DNA from: CAZYMF01 sp964648215
GTDB taxonomy: Bacteria > Desulfobacterota > Binatia > HRBIN30 > JACQVA1
DNA length: 17,472 nucleotides
Assembly (NCBI GenBank): GCA_964648215.1
Contig: CAZYMF010000096.1
Location: 1 to 17,472, forward strand
Reading direction: 5' to 3'
This document shows positions 7,102 to 15,262 of this stretch, piece by piece. Made by a program: the position numbers and the translations under genes. The notes under the pieces are model-generated. The model was not told where the DNA came from. It saw only the letters and a list, made by a program, of their open reading frames with translations, and searched no databases. Position 1 is the stretch's first letter. Each line of letters starts with the position of its first letter.

Positions 7102-7861
7102 CGCGTTTGCCGGGACGGCGGCGGGGCCGGGCGACGGAGCCGTCGCTGTCCTCGGCGAGCAGGGCGCGATCGCCGGCGCTGAGATGGGCCCGGGGCCAGA
7201 GGTCGGGGCGTCGGGTCGCGGTGCGTTGCATCGCCTGCAGGCGGCGCCAGCGGCGGATGGCCTCATGATCCCCGGAGAGCAGCACCGCGGGGACGGCGCG
7301 GCCGCGGAACTCCGGCGGGCGGGTGTAGTGCGGATACTCGAGCAGACCGTCGTGAAAGGACTCTTCGACGGCGGAGTCGGCGGCGCCGAGCACGCCGGGG
7401 ACCAGGCGGCTGACGACGTCGATCACCACCAGGGCGGCGATCTCGCCGCCCGAGAGGACGTAGTCTCCCACCGACAGCTCGTCGTCGACGAAGTCCCGGA
7501 CCCTCTCATCGATACCCTCGTAGCGGCCGCAGACGAGGGCGATCTCCGCGAGCGTTGCCAGCTCGCCGGCGATGCTCGGGGTCAGTAACCTGCCCTGGGG
7601 GGAGAGCAAGATGCGTCGTGGACGACCGGGCCCGTCGCCGGTGGCCTCGATCGCCGCCACCAGCGGTTCCGGTTTCATCACCATGCCCGGACCGCCGCCG
7701 TAGGGCGTGTCGTCCGTCACGCGATGCTTGTCCGTGGCGTAGTCGCGGATGTTGTAGCGGCGAAACTCCAGCGCGCCGCGCTCCTGTCCTTTCTGCAGCA
7801 TGGTGGCGCCGAGAACGGAGTCGAAGAGCTCGGGAAAGAGCGTGACCAGGTGGAAGCGCAT
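7094..7861 (-). CDS. trmD: tRNA (guanine-N1)-methyltransferase TrmD
   Basis: TrmD methylates G37 of tRNAs read by CNN codons and prevents +1 frameshifting. The 255 residues show the SAM-binding trefoil knot: LLSPQGR (85-91), CGRYEGIDERV (111-121) and SVGDYVLSGGE (130-140), then SRLVPGVLG (151-159) and the catalytic region EESFHDGLLEYPHYTRP (166-182), in which Asp171 corresponds to the general base Asp169 of E. coli. The final basic residues (RPRRRPGKRDG) are poorly conserved. The start ATG shares one base with the rimM stop (TGATG), and the end overlaps the next gene, so translation is tightly coupled through this part of the operon. Confidence 0.98.
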   Translation of the reverse strand: MRFHLVTLFPELFDSVLGATMLQKGQERGALEFRRYNIRDYATDKHRVTDDTPYGGGPGMVMKPEPLVAAIEATGDGPGRPRRILLSPQGRLLTPSIAGELATLAEIALVCGRYEGIDERVRDFVDDELSVGDYVLSGGEIAALVVIDVVSRLVPGVLGAADSAVEESFHDGLLEYPHYTRPPEFRGRAVPAVLLSGDHEAIRRWRRLQAMQRTATRRPDLWPRAHLSAGDRALLAEDSDGSVARPRRRPGKRDG

Positions 7862-8427
7862 CAGTCGAGCAGGCCGGGGATGGGGTCGATGATCAGGCGT
7901 CCGCCCGCCACGTCGATCTCGCGCACGACGTCGGCGATCAACGGGATGAGATGCTCGTTGGCACCGTCGCGCACCACGCAGACGTCGTTGCTGCCGGTGC
8001 TCAGGACACTGTCGACGACCCCGAGGGGACGACCCGCCACGGTCTGGACGCGCAGGCCGATCAGGTCACGGTGGTAGACCTCACCCGGGGCCAATGCAGG
8101 CAGGTCGGTGCTGTCGATGCAGACCTCGGCGCCCACCAGATCTTCCGCCGCGCTCGCCGAGGCATAGCCGTCGAGGACGAGGAGGCGAAAGCTCTTGTGC
8201 GGCCGCACCGCGAGGAGTCGGGCCGACGAGGAGCGATCGGGCCAGCGCAGCGTGACCGGCTGGTCGGGGCGCAGGGTGTCCGACTCCGGATTGTAGGGCA
8301 GCATGCGCACCTCGCCACGGATGCCGTGCGTGTTCACGATCCTTCCGAGAGCACACAACGAAGGCACAGCGGTACGGGGCACTGGGGGGATCGCTGGCGG
8401 GGGATGGGCGGGCGGCCCGAGCCGCAC
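7861..8427 (-). CDS. rimM: 16S rRNA processing protein RimM
   Basis: RimM binds S19 and helps 30S head maturation. The N-terminal RimM barrel starts at LGRIVNTHGIRGEVRM and contains VRPHKSFRLLVLDGYASASAAEDLVGAEV; the C-terminal PRC-like barrel contains YHRDLIGLRV, LGVVDSVLSTGSNDVCVV and the ending IPLIADVVREIDVAGGRLIIDPIPGLLD. The start is uncertain. GTG 8427, 3 nt after the khpA stop, gives a Pro-rich leader of about 25 residues that is not part of the family; GTG 8382 and GTG 8367 give a more usual length (about 168-173 aa). None of the three has a clear SD, so coupling to khpA is likely. The stop overlaps trmD by one base. Confidence 0.93.
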   Translation of the reverse strand: MRLGPPAHPPPAIPPVPRTAVPSLCALGRIVNTHGIRGEVRMLPYNPESDTLRPDQPVTLRWPDRSSSARLLAVRPHKSFRLLVLDGYASASAAEDLVGAEVCIDSTDLPALAPGEVYHRDLIGLRVQTVAGRPLGVVDSVLSTGSNDVCVVRDGANEHLIPLIADVVREIDVAGGRLIIDPIPGLLD

Positions 8428-8430
8428 CGG

Positions 8431-8667
8431 CTACTTGTTCTCGATGATCTCGAGAACCACCTTGCGGTTGGTTCTCGAGGCGGCGGCGTTCAGGATCGTT
8501 CGAATCGACTTTGCCGTGCGACCCTGCTTGCCGATGATGCGGCCGAGATCATCCTGGGCGACCTTCAGCTCCAGAATCGAAGCGGTGTCACCCTCGGTCT
8601 CCTTCACTTCGACGGCGTCCGGATGGTTGACCAGATTGCGTGCGAGATATTCGACCAACTCCTTCAT
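8431..8667 (-). CDS. khpA: KhpA family KH-domain RNA-binding protein
   Basis: This is a small RNA-binding protein, a single KH domain, that pairs with KhpB/Jag in some bacteria. The 78 residues have MKELVEYLARNLVNHPDAVEV at the N-terminus and the KH GxxG loop in LGRIIGKQGRTAKSIRTIL (41-59), with the C-terminal strand VVLEIIENK. Length and the position between rpsP and rimM are canonical. The ATG at 8667 overlaps the rpsP stop by 4 nt (ATGA) and has GGGAGAGA upstream. The frame is open further upstream only because it shadows rpsP. Confidence 0.96.
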   Translation of the reverse strand: MKELVEYLARNLVNHPDAVEVKETEGDTASILELKVAQDDLGRIIGKQGRTAKSIRTILNAAASRTNRKVVLEIIENK

Positions 8668-8939
8668 GAAGTCTCTCCCGAGGCAGGAGCCGTCGCAGCG
8701 GCGAGCCCGGACTTCTTCAGAAGTTGGGCAACGGTTGCCGACGGCCGCGCTCCGGACTTCAGCCACCGTGCTATCTTTTCGGCACGGAACTCGAGACGAA
8801 CGGGTTTCCGTGTCGGATCGTAGATCCCGACCTGTTCCAGGCAGCGCCCATCGCGCGGCGAGCGGGAGTCGGCGACGACAATGCGGTAGAAGGGGTTCTT
8901 TTTGCCGCCGAAGCGGGCCAAGCGAATCGTGGTGGGCAT
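8664..8939 (-). CDS. rpsP: 30S ribosomal protein S16
   Basis: S16 is an assembly protein of the 30S body. The 91 residues begin with the family signature MPTTIRLARFGGKKNPFYRI and continue VVADSRSPRDGRCLEQVGIYDP, with the C-terminal helix WLKSGARPSATVAQLLKKSG and a short Ala-rich tail. AGGAGAGGAG lies about 12 nt before the ATG, a slightly long spacing. It is 36 bp downstream of ffh in the same transcript and overlaps khpA by 4 nt. Confidence 0.98.
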   Translation of the reverse strand: MPTTIRLARFGGKKNPFYRIVVADSRSPRDGRCLEQVGIYDPTRKPVRLEFRAEKIARWLKSGARPSATVAQLLKKSGLAAATAPASGETS

Positions 8940-8975
8940 GTGACTTTTCTACTCCTCTCCTGTGGGGGTGGCAAT

Positions 8976-10316
<1,341 letters not shown>

Positions 10317-10363
10317 GGGCCTGCGTTCCTGGCGGAAGGCGAAAATTTGCCGGGAACGGTAAC

Positions 10364-10390
10364 GCTATAGAATGGGCTGGAGGTTGTCAA
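10364..10390 (-). promoter_or_regulatory. Candidate promoter of the ffh-rplS operon
   Basis: On the minus strand a perfect TTGACA (10390-10385) is followed after 15 bp by TATAGC (10369-10364). The spacing is shorter than the ideal 17, but the AT-rich -10 stands out in GC-rich DNA. The predicted 5' UTR to the ffh ATG is about 40 nt. Confidence 0.55.
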
Positions 10391-10408
10391 ACCAGGGCGG
10401 CGCCCCGG
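10388..10408 (-). terminator. Weak hairpin-plus-TTT after the small membrane protein gene
   Basis: On the minus strand CCGGGGC and GCCCTGG form a 7-bp stem (one G-U) with a 3-nt loop, followed by TTT. The T run is too short for a confident terminator, and it overlaps the TTGACA of the ffh promoter, so stopping the upstream gene and starting ffh use the same bases. Confidence 0.3.
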
Positions 10409-10411
10409 TCA

Positions 10412-10765
10412 CTACTCGACGACGACGCCGCCGGTGCCGGGCTCCGCCTGGGTTCCGGTGCGAGCCTGCAGGTCCTGCAGCTGCCGCTCGACTTCCTTCT
10501 TGTCGCGATCGAGGATCGCAAGCTGGCTCTTGAGGGTGTCGCGCTCCTTCACCAAAACGGCCACCCGGTCGCCGAGCTGGGTGACCTGCTCCTGCAGCTG
10601 GCCGGCGGGGCCCTGGATGCCGATGGGCCGAAACAATGGCGCGACGGCGAGTGGCTTGATCAGGCCGACGAGCAGGCCGGCAAGAAAGGCGATGAACAGG
10701 ATCGCGAGGCGCTGTGTGTACGTCCAGATCTTCTCTTGAAGTTCAACCGCTTCGGTCTCTGCCAT
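10412..10765 (-). CDS. Small single-pass membrane protein with coiled coil, unknown function
   Basis: I do not recognise a family for this 117-aa protein. Residues 19-37 (RLAILFIAFLAGLLVGLIK) form one transmembrane segment preceded by a short acidic N-terminus. Residues 55-103 are heptad-like, rich in Leu, Gln, Glu, Lys and Arg, and predicted to form a coiled coil; the tail is Gly/Thr/Val-rich. The layout recalls small membrane scaffold proteins, but no function follows. The ATG has an excellent GGAGG 4 nt upstream, and that SD is the 3' arm of a perfect 16-bp hairpin, suggesting translational control. The gene is upstream of ffh on the same strand and downstream of an unclassified 131-aa gene. 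Confidence 0.75.
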   Translation of the reverse strand: MAETEAVELQEKIWTYTQRLAILFIAFLAGLLVGLIKPLAVAPLFRPIGIQGPAGQLQEQVTQLGDRVAVLVKERDTLKSQLAILDRDKKEVERQLQDLQARTGTQAEPGTGGVVVE

Positions 10766-10769
10766 TGTT

Positions 10770-10825
10770 CCTCCGCCGGTGTGGTGATCTCAAGAACTCC
10801 GCGCGCCATACCACACCGGCGGAGG
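10770..10825 (-). promoter_or_regulatory. Perfect 16-bp inverted repeat sequestering the SD of the membrane protein gene
   Basis: Arms at 10770-10785 and 10810-10825 are exact complements with a 24-nt loop. In the minus-strand RNA the 5' arm is CCTCCGCCGGTGTGGT and the 3' arm ends in GGAGG, the SD lying 4 nt before the ATG at 10765. When folded, the SD is fully paired. It may be a translational switch, or a terminator-like end for the upstream 131-aa gene; the lack of a U run argues against an intrinsic terminator. Confidence 0.7.
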
Positions 10826-10848
10826 CGAGGAAAGTCGGGCGTTGACGC

Positions 10849-10882
10849 TCACGCGGCGGCGTGCGTTCACGCGGCAGCGTGC
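10849..10882. repeat. Two 16-bp direct repeats, period 18
   Basis: TCACGCGGCGGCGTGC (10849-10864) and TCACGCGGCAGCGTGC (10867-10882) differ at one base. Each unit contains a CACGC/GCGTG mini-palindrome. The second copy contains the stop codon of the 131-aa gene and the first follows it, so a local duplication at the 3' end of that gene is likely. Confidence 0.6.
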
Positions 10883-11262
10883 AGAGTAATCGGCCGGAAC
10901 CGCCGGCGGCGGATCGGGGCGGCGTTCGGCTGCAACGAGCGCCGCAAGGCGCGGCGAACGGCCGCTGGGTCGAAGCCGAAGGTCTCACACAGATTCACGA
11001 ACGAAAAGGCCCACTCCCAGTTGTTGGCCCGCAGCCAACGGTCGGCATCGCGAAACTCGATACGCTCCTCTCGCGTCACCTGAGCCGCGTTGCGGCGGTA
11101 GCTCTCCACCCCGTCGGCGAACACCGCCCACATGAGGGCGCGCTCACCCGAGAAGCGGGTCGCATTGTCGTTCGATCCATAGAATTGCTCCGGGAGGACG
11201 AAGTCGGGACCAAAGATCTCGTGAATCAGAGATTCCGGCTGCCATCGTTGCGAGCTGTGCAT
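10867..11262 (-). CDS. Conserved-looking hypothetical protein, 131 aa
   Basis: I cannot name a characterised family. The core FSGERALMWAVFADGVESY (37-55), FRDADRWLRANNWEWAFSFVNLCETFGFDPAAVRRAL (70-106) resembles uncharacterised proteins I recall from delta-proteobacterial genomes with an 'ERALM ... W.FSFVN.CE..G.DP...R..L' pattern; this is memory, not a search. The segment FSFVNLCETFGFDPAAVRRALRR could be a small helix-turn-helix-like module. The basic, Arg-rich tail after residue 107 is compatible with nucleic-acid binding. ATG 11262 is chosen over upstream codons because AAGGAGGTGA, a full anti-SD complement, sits 7 nt before it. No membrane segment or signal peptide is seen. A near-perfect palindrome lies 68 bp upstream. 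Confidence 0.7.
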   Translation of the reverse strand: MHSSQRWQPESLIHEIFGPDFVLPEQFYGSNDNATRFSGERALMWAVFADGVESYRRNAAQVTREERIEFRDADRWLRANNWEWAFSFVNLCETFGFDPAAVRRALRRSLQPNAAPIRRRRFRPITLHAAA

Positions 11263-11329
11263 CAAAGCGTCACCTCCTTGCCAACTCAGGCCGGACTCAA
11301 AAGCCTTGACCCACAAGCACAGCAATATC

Positions 11330-11345
11330 GTTGCCACGTGGAAAC
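11330..11345. promoter_or_regulatory. 16-bp near-perfect palindrome around CACGTG, possible operator
   Basis: GTTGCCACGTGGAAAC is self-complementary except for one pair (positions 4/13). It lies about 68 bp upstream of the 131-aa gene. No clear -35/-10 pair was found beside it, so its role as an operator is a guess. Confidence 0.3.
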
Positions 11346-11359
11346 ACCGTGCCGGCAAG

Positions 11360-11392
11360 CGTTGCGCCTTGTAGGACGACAAGGGAGCAACG
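11360..11392. other. Two-part hairpin in the gap upstream of the 131-aa gene
   Basis: CGTTGC (11360-11365) pairs with GCAACG (11387-11392), and inside it CTTGT pairs with ACAAG around a 6-nt loop. On the plus strand it is followed by ATTTTCC. It may be a weak terminator or chance. The rest of 11263-11469 shows no gene. Confidence 0.25.
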
Positions 11393-11469
11393 ATTTTCCA
11401 ATGACGGCCGGGGGCGAGTTGCCAAAATTTGTCCGCCTCCGGCAATCCCCCGTCTGATCTTGCCTGCGA

Positions 11470-11643
11470 CTATTCCGGCGCAGGTGGGCGGCGGTCGTGA
11501 GTGCCGGCGGCCAGGGGGAGGTGGATGCGGAACGTGGTGCCCTGGTGGTCGCGGAGCAGGTCTGTGTAGCCCAGAACGGCGTTCAGCGGCGTGCGTAGCG
11601 ACGTGGTGGCGACGAACTCCGGCTCCACCTGGTGGCCAAGGGA
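11470..11643 (-). pseudogene. Remnant of a sensor histidine kinase (broken HisKA joined to the end of HATPase)
   Basis: An open stretch ending at TAG 11470-11472 reads EFVATTSLRTPLNAVLGYT, then DLLRD directly followed by HQGTTFRIHLPLA. The first part is the HisKA motif (normally F.A..SHELRTPLN..LGY..LL) but lacks the two residues His-Glu, including the phospho-accepting His. The second part is the very end of a HATPase_c domain (GxGTTFRIHLPLA). The N, G1, F and most G2 regions, roughly 150 residues, are missing, and no sensor domain or plausible start lies upstream. It cannot act as a kinase. It fills most of the 462-bp gap between the 131-aa gene and the lipoprotein pair. No response regulator is nearby. 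Confidence 0.75.
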
Positions 11644-11724
11644 TCGCCGCCGCGGCCCGGGAGCACGGTCAGGCGCCCCCGAACGCGCAACGACAGGGCG
11701 CAAGCGGAGTGACCAGGAACGGTT

Positions 11725-12573
11725 TCAGAACTCGACGACGAAGCCCTCGGCTTCGCCGCTCTGGACCTCGGTGGCGCGCACGCGTGCCTGCTTGTAGGCC
11801 GCCGCCGGATAGAAGAGGTAGCCCCCTGCGGAGGAGTCCGGGCGCATCTCCGTTGCCGCGAACAGCGTGCCCTTCATCTGTACCGACAAAGCGGTCAGGT
11901 CCGGCGGGGGCGTCTCCGGCGACGGTCGCGGCGTTTGCCGCACGCGCTCCAGCGCTGCGGCCAGCGCCAGGGGCCGTACCCGCTCGCCGTCGCGGCGCAC
12001 CATCACGATGTCGTCGGGGTCGATCTGGTAGCGCCTGGTGGTGCGGTTGTGGATCACGACCCGGACCGGCAGGATGCCGGCCGCGTTGAGGTCGACGGCG
12101 AAATCCATGCGCGCGTCGAGGCCGCGCAGCGGCTTGACGAGCACATCGAAGCCCTGCTCCTGGCGTTCGGCGAGGGGGAGGGCGGCCTGCTTCGCGGCGG
12201 CGGCGGCGGCGGACTTTCGTTGCCCGACCATGCCCGTGAAGGCGAGATAGAAGCCGCGCTTGAACTCGAGCTGCCCGAGCCACTTGCCGTCCTCGCTGGC
12301 GTCGAGGGCGGGACCGGCGGCGCCGCAGGTGATGACCACGGTGACGCTCTGCAAGCCCTCGTCGTTCAGCGCGCCCTTGACGACTCCCTCCCCTCCGGGC
12401 GCGGCCGGCGTGAACGCGGTGATCAAGTAGCCCATCGCCTTGAGCGCGTCGTAGGCGTTGCGGTTCGCCTCCTCGCAGGTCATCGGTTGCTGCTTGAGGT
12501 CGAACTGACGGATCGGCGGTGTACAGCCCGCGAGGGCGGCCACGGCGACGACGACAACGAGGGCTCGGTGCAC
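11725..12573 (-). CDS. Putative lipoprotein, paralogue of the adjacent lipoprotein
   Basis: I know no characterised family for this 282-aa protein. The N-terminus (RALVVVVAVAALAGC) is a lipoprotein signal peptide with lipobox LAGC, lipidated Cys17, so it should be anchored in the envelope. The C-terminus GGYLFYPAAAYKQARV ... EGFVVEF aligns with GYLYFSAAAYRRARV ... EGFSVEF of the upstream gene, and both have a mature N-terminal TC(E/N)xA..A..AL..MGY segment and a second Cys (33 and 83 here), possibly a conserved disulphide. A middle stretch (VRVVIHNRTTRRYQIDPDDI) reads like an immunoglobulin-like strand pair. GTG 12573 is chosen because it gives a complete signal peptide and follows GGGAGA. 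It lies 38 bp after its paralogue and is presumably co-transcribed. Confidence 0.8.
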   Translation of the reverse strand: MHRALVVVVAVAALAGCTPPIRQFDLKQQPMTCEEANRNAYDALKAMGYLITAFTPAAPGGEGVVKGALNDEGLQSVTVVITCGAAGPALDASEDGKWLGQLEFKRGFYLAFTGMVGQRKSAAAAAAKQAALPLAERQEQGFDVLVKPLRGLDARMDFAVDLNAAGILPVRVVIHNRTTRRYQIDPDDIVMVRRDGERVRPLALAAALERVRQTPRPSPETPPPDLTALSVQMKGTLFAATEMRPDSSAGGYLFYPAAAYKQARVRATEVQSGEAEGFVVEF

Positions 12574-12611
12574 GGGGTCTCCCGTTTCTCGATTCGGCCG
12601 ACGGCCGGCGC

Positions 12612-13502
12612 TCAAAACTCCACGCTGAAGCCCTCGGGCTCGTCGCTGGCCACGTCGGTGAGGATCACGCGGGCGCGGCGGTACGCCGCGGCGCTGAAGT
12701 AGAGATAGCCGCTCAGGGAGCCGCCCGGCGCAATCTCGCCGTCGGCGATCATCTTCTTGCGGAGCCGCTCTGCCGCTTTGCTCGCATCCCCGCTGGTGAC
12801 GACCCGTTGGGCAGCCGCAGCCGGGGACAGCGGCGTCTGCCGCGTCCCTTCCTCGGTGACCAGCCGCACCTTGGATTGGTTGAACAGGTAGCGTCGCGGG
12901 CTGCGGTTGGCGATCGTCACCTTCACCGGGGTGACGCCCGAGCTCGGCAGGTCGATCCCCAGGGCGCTCTGCGATGCCCCGCTGCGCAGGGGCTCCATGC
13001 GCAGGTCCAGCCCCGGTGCCGGCTCGTCGCTCAGGCGCGGCTGGATCACCTTGCGATCGACGTTCTCGCGCAGCGCCTTGGTGAAGCGCTGCCCGAACGT
13101 CAACTGGGTGGTGAAGCCCTCGTCCGTCACCGCCTCGAAGTCGGAGCCGCGATCGGAGCATTGGATGGTGACGGCGACCCGGTGGATGTCGCTGCTTTCG
13201 CTGTTGGCGTAGGTCCAGGCGCTGTCGACCTTGCCGATCACCTTGCCCGGAACGCCCGGCTTGGCCGCGACGACGCTGTCGACGGAATACCCCATCCGCA
13301 CCAGCGCTTCGCGGGCCGCGCGCGTCGCCTGGTTGCAGGTGAGCATCGGCTCGCTCACGTGCGCCGGCCGGGTGTACCACGACGTACCGGGCTGGCCGTT
13401 CTTGCCGGCGGTCGTCGTGCACCCCGCTGGCAGCAGGGCGAGCAGCGCCCCCAGGCTCAGCGCGACGGCGGCCGTCTGGGCGGATCGTCTCATCGTGCTC
13501 AT
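12612..13502 (-). CDS. Putative lipoprotein, first of a tandem paralogous pair
   Basis: A 296-aa protein of no family known to me. Residues 5-28 (RRSAQT...LALLPAGC) form a signal peptide with lipobox PAGC and lipidated Cys28. The mature part holds LTCNQATRAAREALVRMGYS (54-73), a second Cys at 115, VTPVKVTIANRSPRRYLFNQSKVRLV (190-215) and the ending SGYLYFSAAAYRRARVILTD ... EGFSVEF. The same elements recur in order in the following gene, with cysteines 56/115 matching 33/83. Neither ATG 13502 nor ATG 13493 has a convincing SD, so the start is uncertain by three residues. It is the upstream member of the pair, divergent from the hydrolase gene across 130 bp. Confidence 0.82.
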   Translation of the reverse strand: MSTMRRSAQTAAVALSLGALLALLPAGCTTTAGKNGQPGTSWYTRPAHVSEPMLTCNQATRAAREALVRMGYSVDSVVAAKPGVPGKVIGKVDSAWTYANSESSDIHRVAVTIQCSDRGSDFEAVTDEGFTTQLTFGQRFTKALRENVDRKVIQPRLSDEPAPGLDLRMEPLRSGASQSALGIDLPSSGVTPVKVTIANRSPRRYLFNQSKVRLVTEEGTRQTPLSPAAAAQRVVTSGDASKAAERLRKKMIADGEIAPGGSLSGYLYFSAAAYRRARVILTDVASDEPEGFSVEF

Positions 13503-13632
13503 TCAACCACGGGAGCCGGTTCGCTTCAAAGATTGCGGGGTGACCCGTCCGCGCCGGGGCTGTGCCGCCGCTGGCGGTGCCTGACTGGCGCAAGGGCCGC
13601 CCGCAGGGTATCGTCCGCGCGAGGACTGAGGA

Positions 13633-14511
13633 ATGACGGAAGCTCTGATCGGCCCGACCTCGCACTATTTCTACTCGCAGCGCCTCAAGCTGCACTACGT
13701 CGACTGGGGCAACCCCGGCAAACCGCCGCTGCTCCTGATTCACGGCGGCCGCGATCACGCGCGCAACTGGGACTGGGTGGCCGAGGAGCTGCGCCACGAC
13801 TACCACATCATCGCCCCGGACCTGCGCGGCCACGGCGATTCCCAGTGGGCCGTCGGCGGCAGCTACGCGATGATCGATTACACGTTGGACGTCGCCCAGC
13901 TGCTCGATGCCCTGGGAACGTTTCCGCTGACCGTCATCGGCCACTCCCTGGGGGGCTCGATCGCGCTGCAGTACACCGGCACCTATCCCGAACGCGTCAA
14001 GAAGGTCGTGGCCATCGAGGGGCTGGGACCGCCACCCGGGATGATCCGCGAGCGCCCGGCGCGCGAGCGCATGCTCGAGTGGATCGCGGAGATGCAGGCC
14101 CTCGCCCGCCGCCATCCGCGCCGCTATGGCAGCTTGGACGAGGCGATCGAGCGCATGCGCGACGCCAACCCTCACCTGTCGCCGGCGCAGGCGCGGCACC
14201 TGACCATTCACGGCAGCTATCGCGACGAGGACGGCACCTACCTGTGGAAGTTCGACAACTACGTCCGCGCCGCCTCGCCCTATCTGTTCAACATGAAGGA
14301 TGCGCGCGAGCTGTGGAGTCAGATCACCTGCCCGGTGCTGCTCGTGCGCGGCACGGAGTCGTGGGCCTCGGATCCCGAGAAGGACGGACGGGCGACGGCG
14401 TTCAAGGACTACAAGCTGATCAACATCGAGCGCGCCGGCCACTGGGTGCATCACGATCAGCTCGAGGTGTTCCTCAAGCACGTGCGCGAGTTCCTGGCGG
14501 CCGCGAGTTGA
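13633..14511 (+). CDS. Alpha/beta-fold hydrolase
   Basis: The 292 residues have the full alpha/beta hydrolase layout: oxyanion-hole segment LLLIHGGRDHARNWD (33-47), DLRGHGDS (63-70), nucleophile elbow GHSLGG (103-108) with Ser105, a helical cap of about 135-225 and the C-terminal catalytic His in ERAGHWVHHDQ, probably His270. The acid residue is probably in GTESWASDPE (Glu242 or Asp248). There is no signal peptide, so it is cytoplasmic. The substrate cannot be predicted; esters, epoxides or C-C bonds are all possible in this superfamily. GAGGA-type SD lies just before ATG 13633. It is monocistronic, diverging from the lipoproteins and converging on pyrE. Confidence 0.92.
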   Translation: MTEALIGPTSHYFYSQRLKLHYVDWGNPGKPPLLLIHGGRDHARNWDWVAEELRHDYHIIAPDLRGHGDSQWAVGGSYAMIDYTLDVAQLLDALGTFPLTVIGHSLGGSIALQYTGTYPERVKKVVAIEGLGPPPGMIRERPARERMLEWIAEMQALARRHPRRYGSLDEAIERMRDANPHLSPAQARHLTIHGSYRDEDGTYLWKFDNYVRAASPYLFNMKDARELWSQITCPVLLVRGTESWASDPEKDGRATAFKDYKLINIERAGHWVHHDQLEVFLKHVREFLAAAS

Positions 14512-14595
14512 CGGCTGGCGGCGCGGCGGCACCCGCGTCTCGGGAGGTGGCGACGGCGCCAGACCTGGGCGCGGTTGACGGGCAATACGTCGAGG

Positions 14596-15192
14596 TCAGC
14601 GCGCCGCCGAGCGTGGGGGCACGGAAGGCGCGCCGGCGTGGATCTCCAGGTCGGCGCGGGTGAACACCGCGCCCACCGTGATGTCGGGGCCGACTTCCCG
14701 GCAGATGTTCTCCATCCCGCCTTCTTCCTGCCGATCGACCAGGGCGAGGACGCCGACGATCTCCAGGCCCTCCTCGCGGCACCGCTTGATTGCGTCGATG
14801 GTGGAGCCTCCGGTGGTTACGACGTCGTCGACGACCACGACCTTCGAGCCGGGCGCGGCGCAGCCCTCGACCCACTTCTTGAGCCCGTGCTGCTTGGGCT
14901 CCTTGCGCACCGAGAAGGCGTCCAGTGGCCGGCCGTGCGACGAGCCGTAGTAGGCGGCAGCCGCGGCAATCCAATCCGCCCCCATCGTCAGGCCGCCGAC
15001 GGCGGCAGCCGTTTCGGGAAGCTGCTCGACGACGACCTGGCCGATCAGCGGCATGGCCTCGCCGCGCATGGTGGTCGCCCTGCAGTCGATGTAGAAGTTG
15101 CTCAGCTTGCCCGACGCGAGTCGAAACGAGGGGGTGTCGCTGCGGCGATACGAACGCGCGATGAGCAAGTCCAGCAGTCTCGTCCTCACCAT
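14596..15192 (-). CDS. pyrE: Orotate phosphoribosyltransferase
   Basis: PyrE transfers orotate onto PRPP to give OMP in pyrimidine synthesis. The 198 residues contain LASGKLSNFYIDCR (25-38), the flexible catalytic loop FSVRKEPKQHGLKKWVEG (93-110) and the PRPP-binding VVVDDVVTTGGSTI (119-132). The C-terminus is a short Pro/Ala/Arg tail. ATG 15192 has GGAGGGG 4 nt upstream. It is 70 bp downstream of a 50-aa basic protein gene on the same strand and converges with the hydrolase gene, leaving an 84-bp gap in which I see nothing. No other pyr gene is in the window. Confidence 0.96.
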   Translation of the reverse strand: MVRTRLLDLLIARSYRRSDTPSFRLASGKLSNFYIDCRATTMRGEAMPLIGQVVVEQLPETAAAVGGLTMGADWIAAAAAYYGSSHGRPLDAFSVRKEPKQHGLKKWVEGCAAPGSKVVVVDDVVTTGGSTIDAIKRCREEGLEIVGVLALVDRQEEGGMENICREVGPDITVGAVFTRADLEIHAGAPSVPPRSAAR

Positions 15193-15262
15193 CGGACCCC
15201 TCCGCGCAGACTCTCGAGGGTTTGTCCGTCCCGAGTCACGACCACCGCCCTCCAGCCCAGGG

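Noticed and set aside
10650..10809. Possible upstream ORF starting with an ATG in the hairpin loop (10809)
   Set aside because: It has no SD and runs out of frame over the start of the membrane protein gene; nothing supports its translation.
12574..14532. Upstream extension of the second lipoprotein frame to 935 aa
   Set aside because: The frame is merely open through the neighbouring lipoprotein and hydrolase genes; the real start with signal peptide is at 12573.
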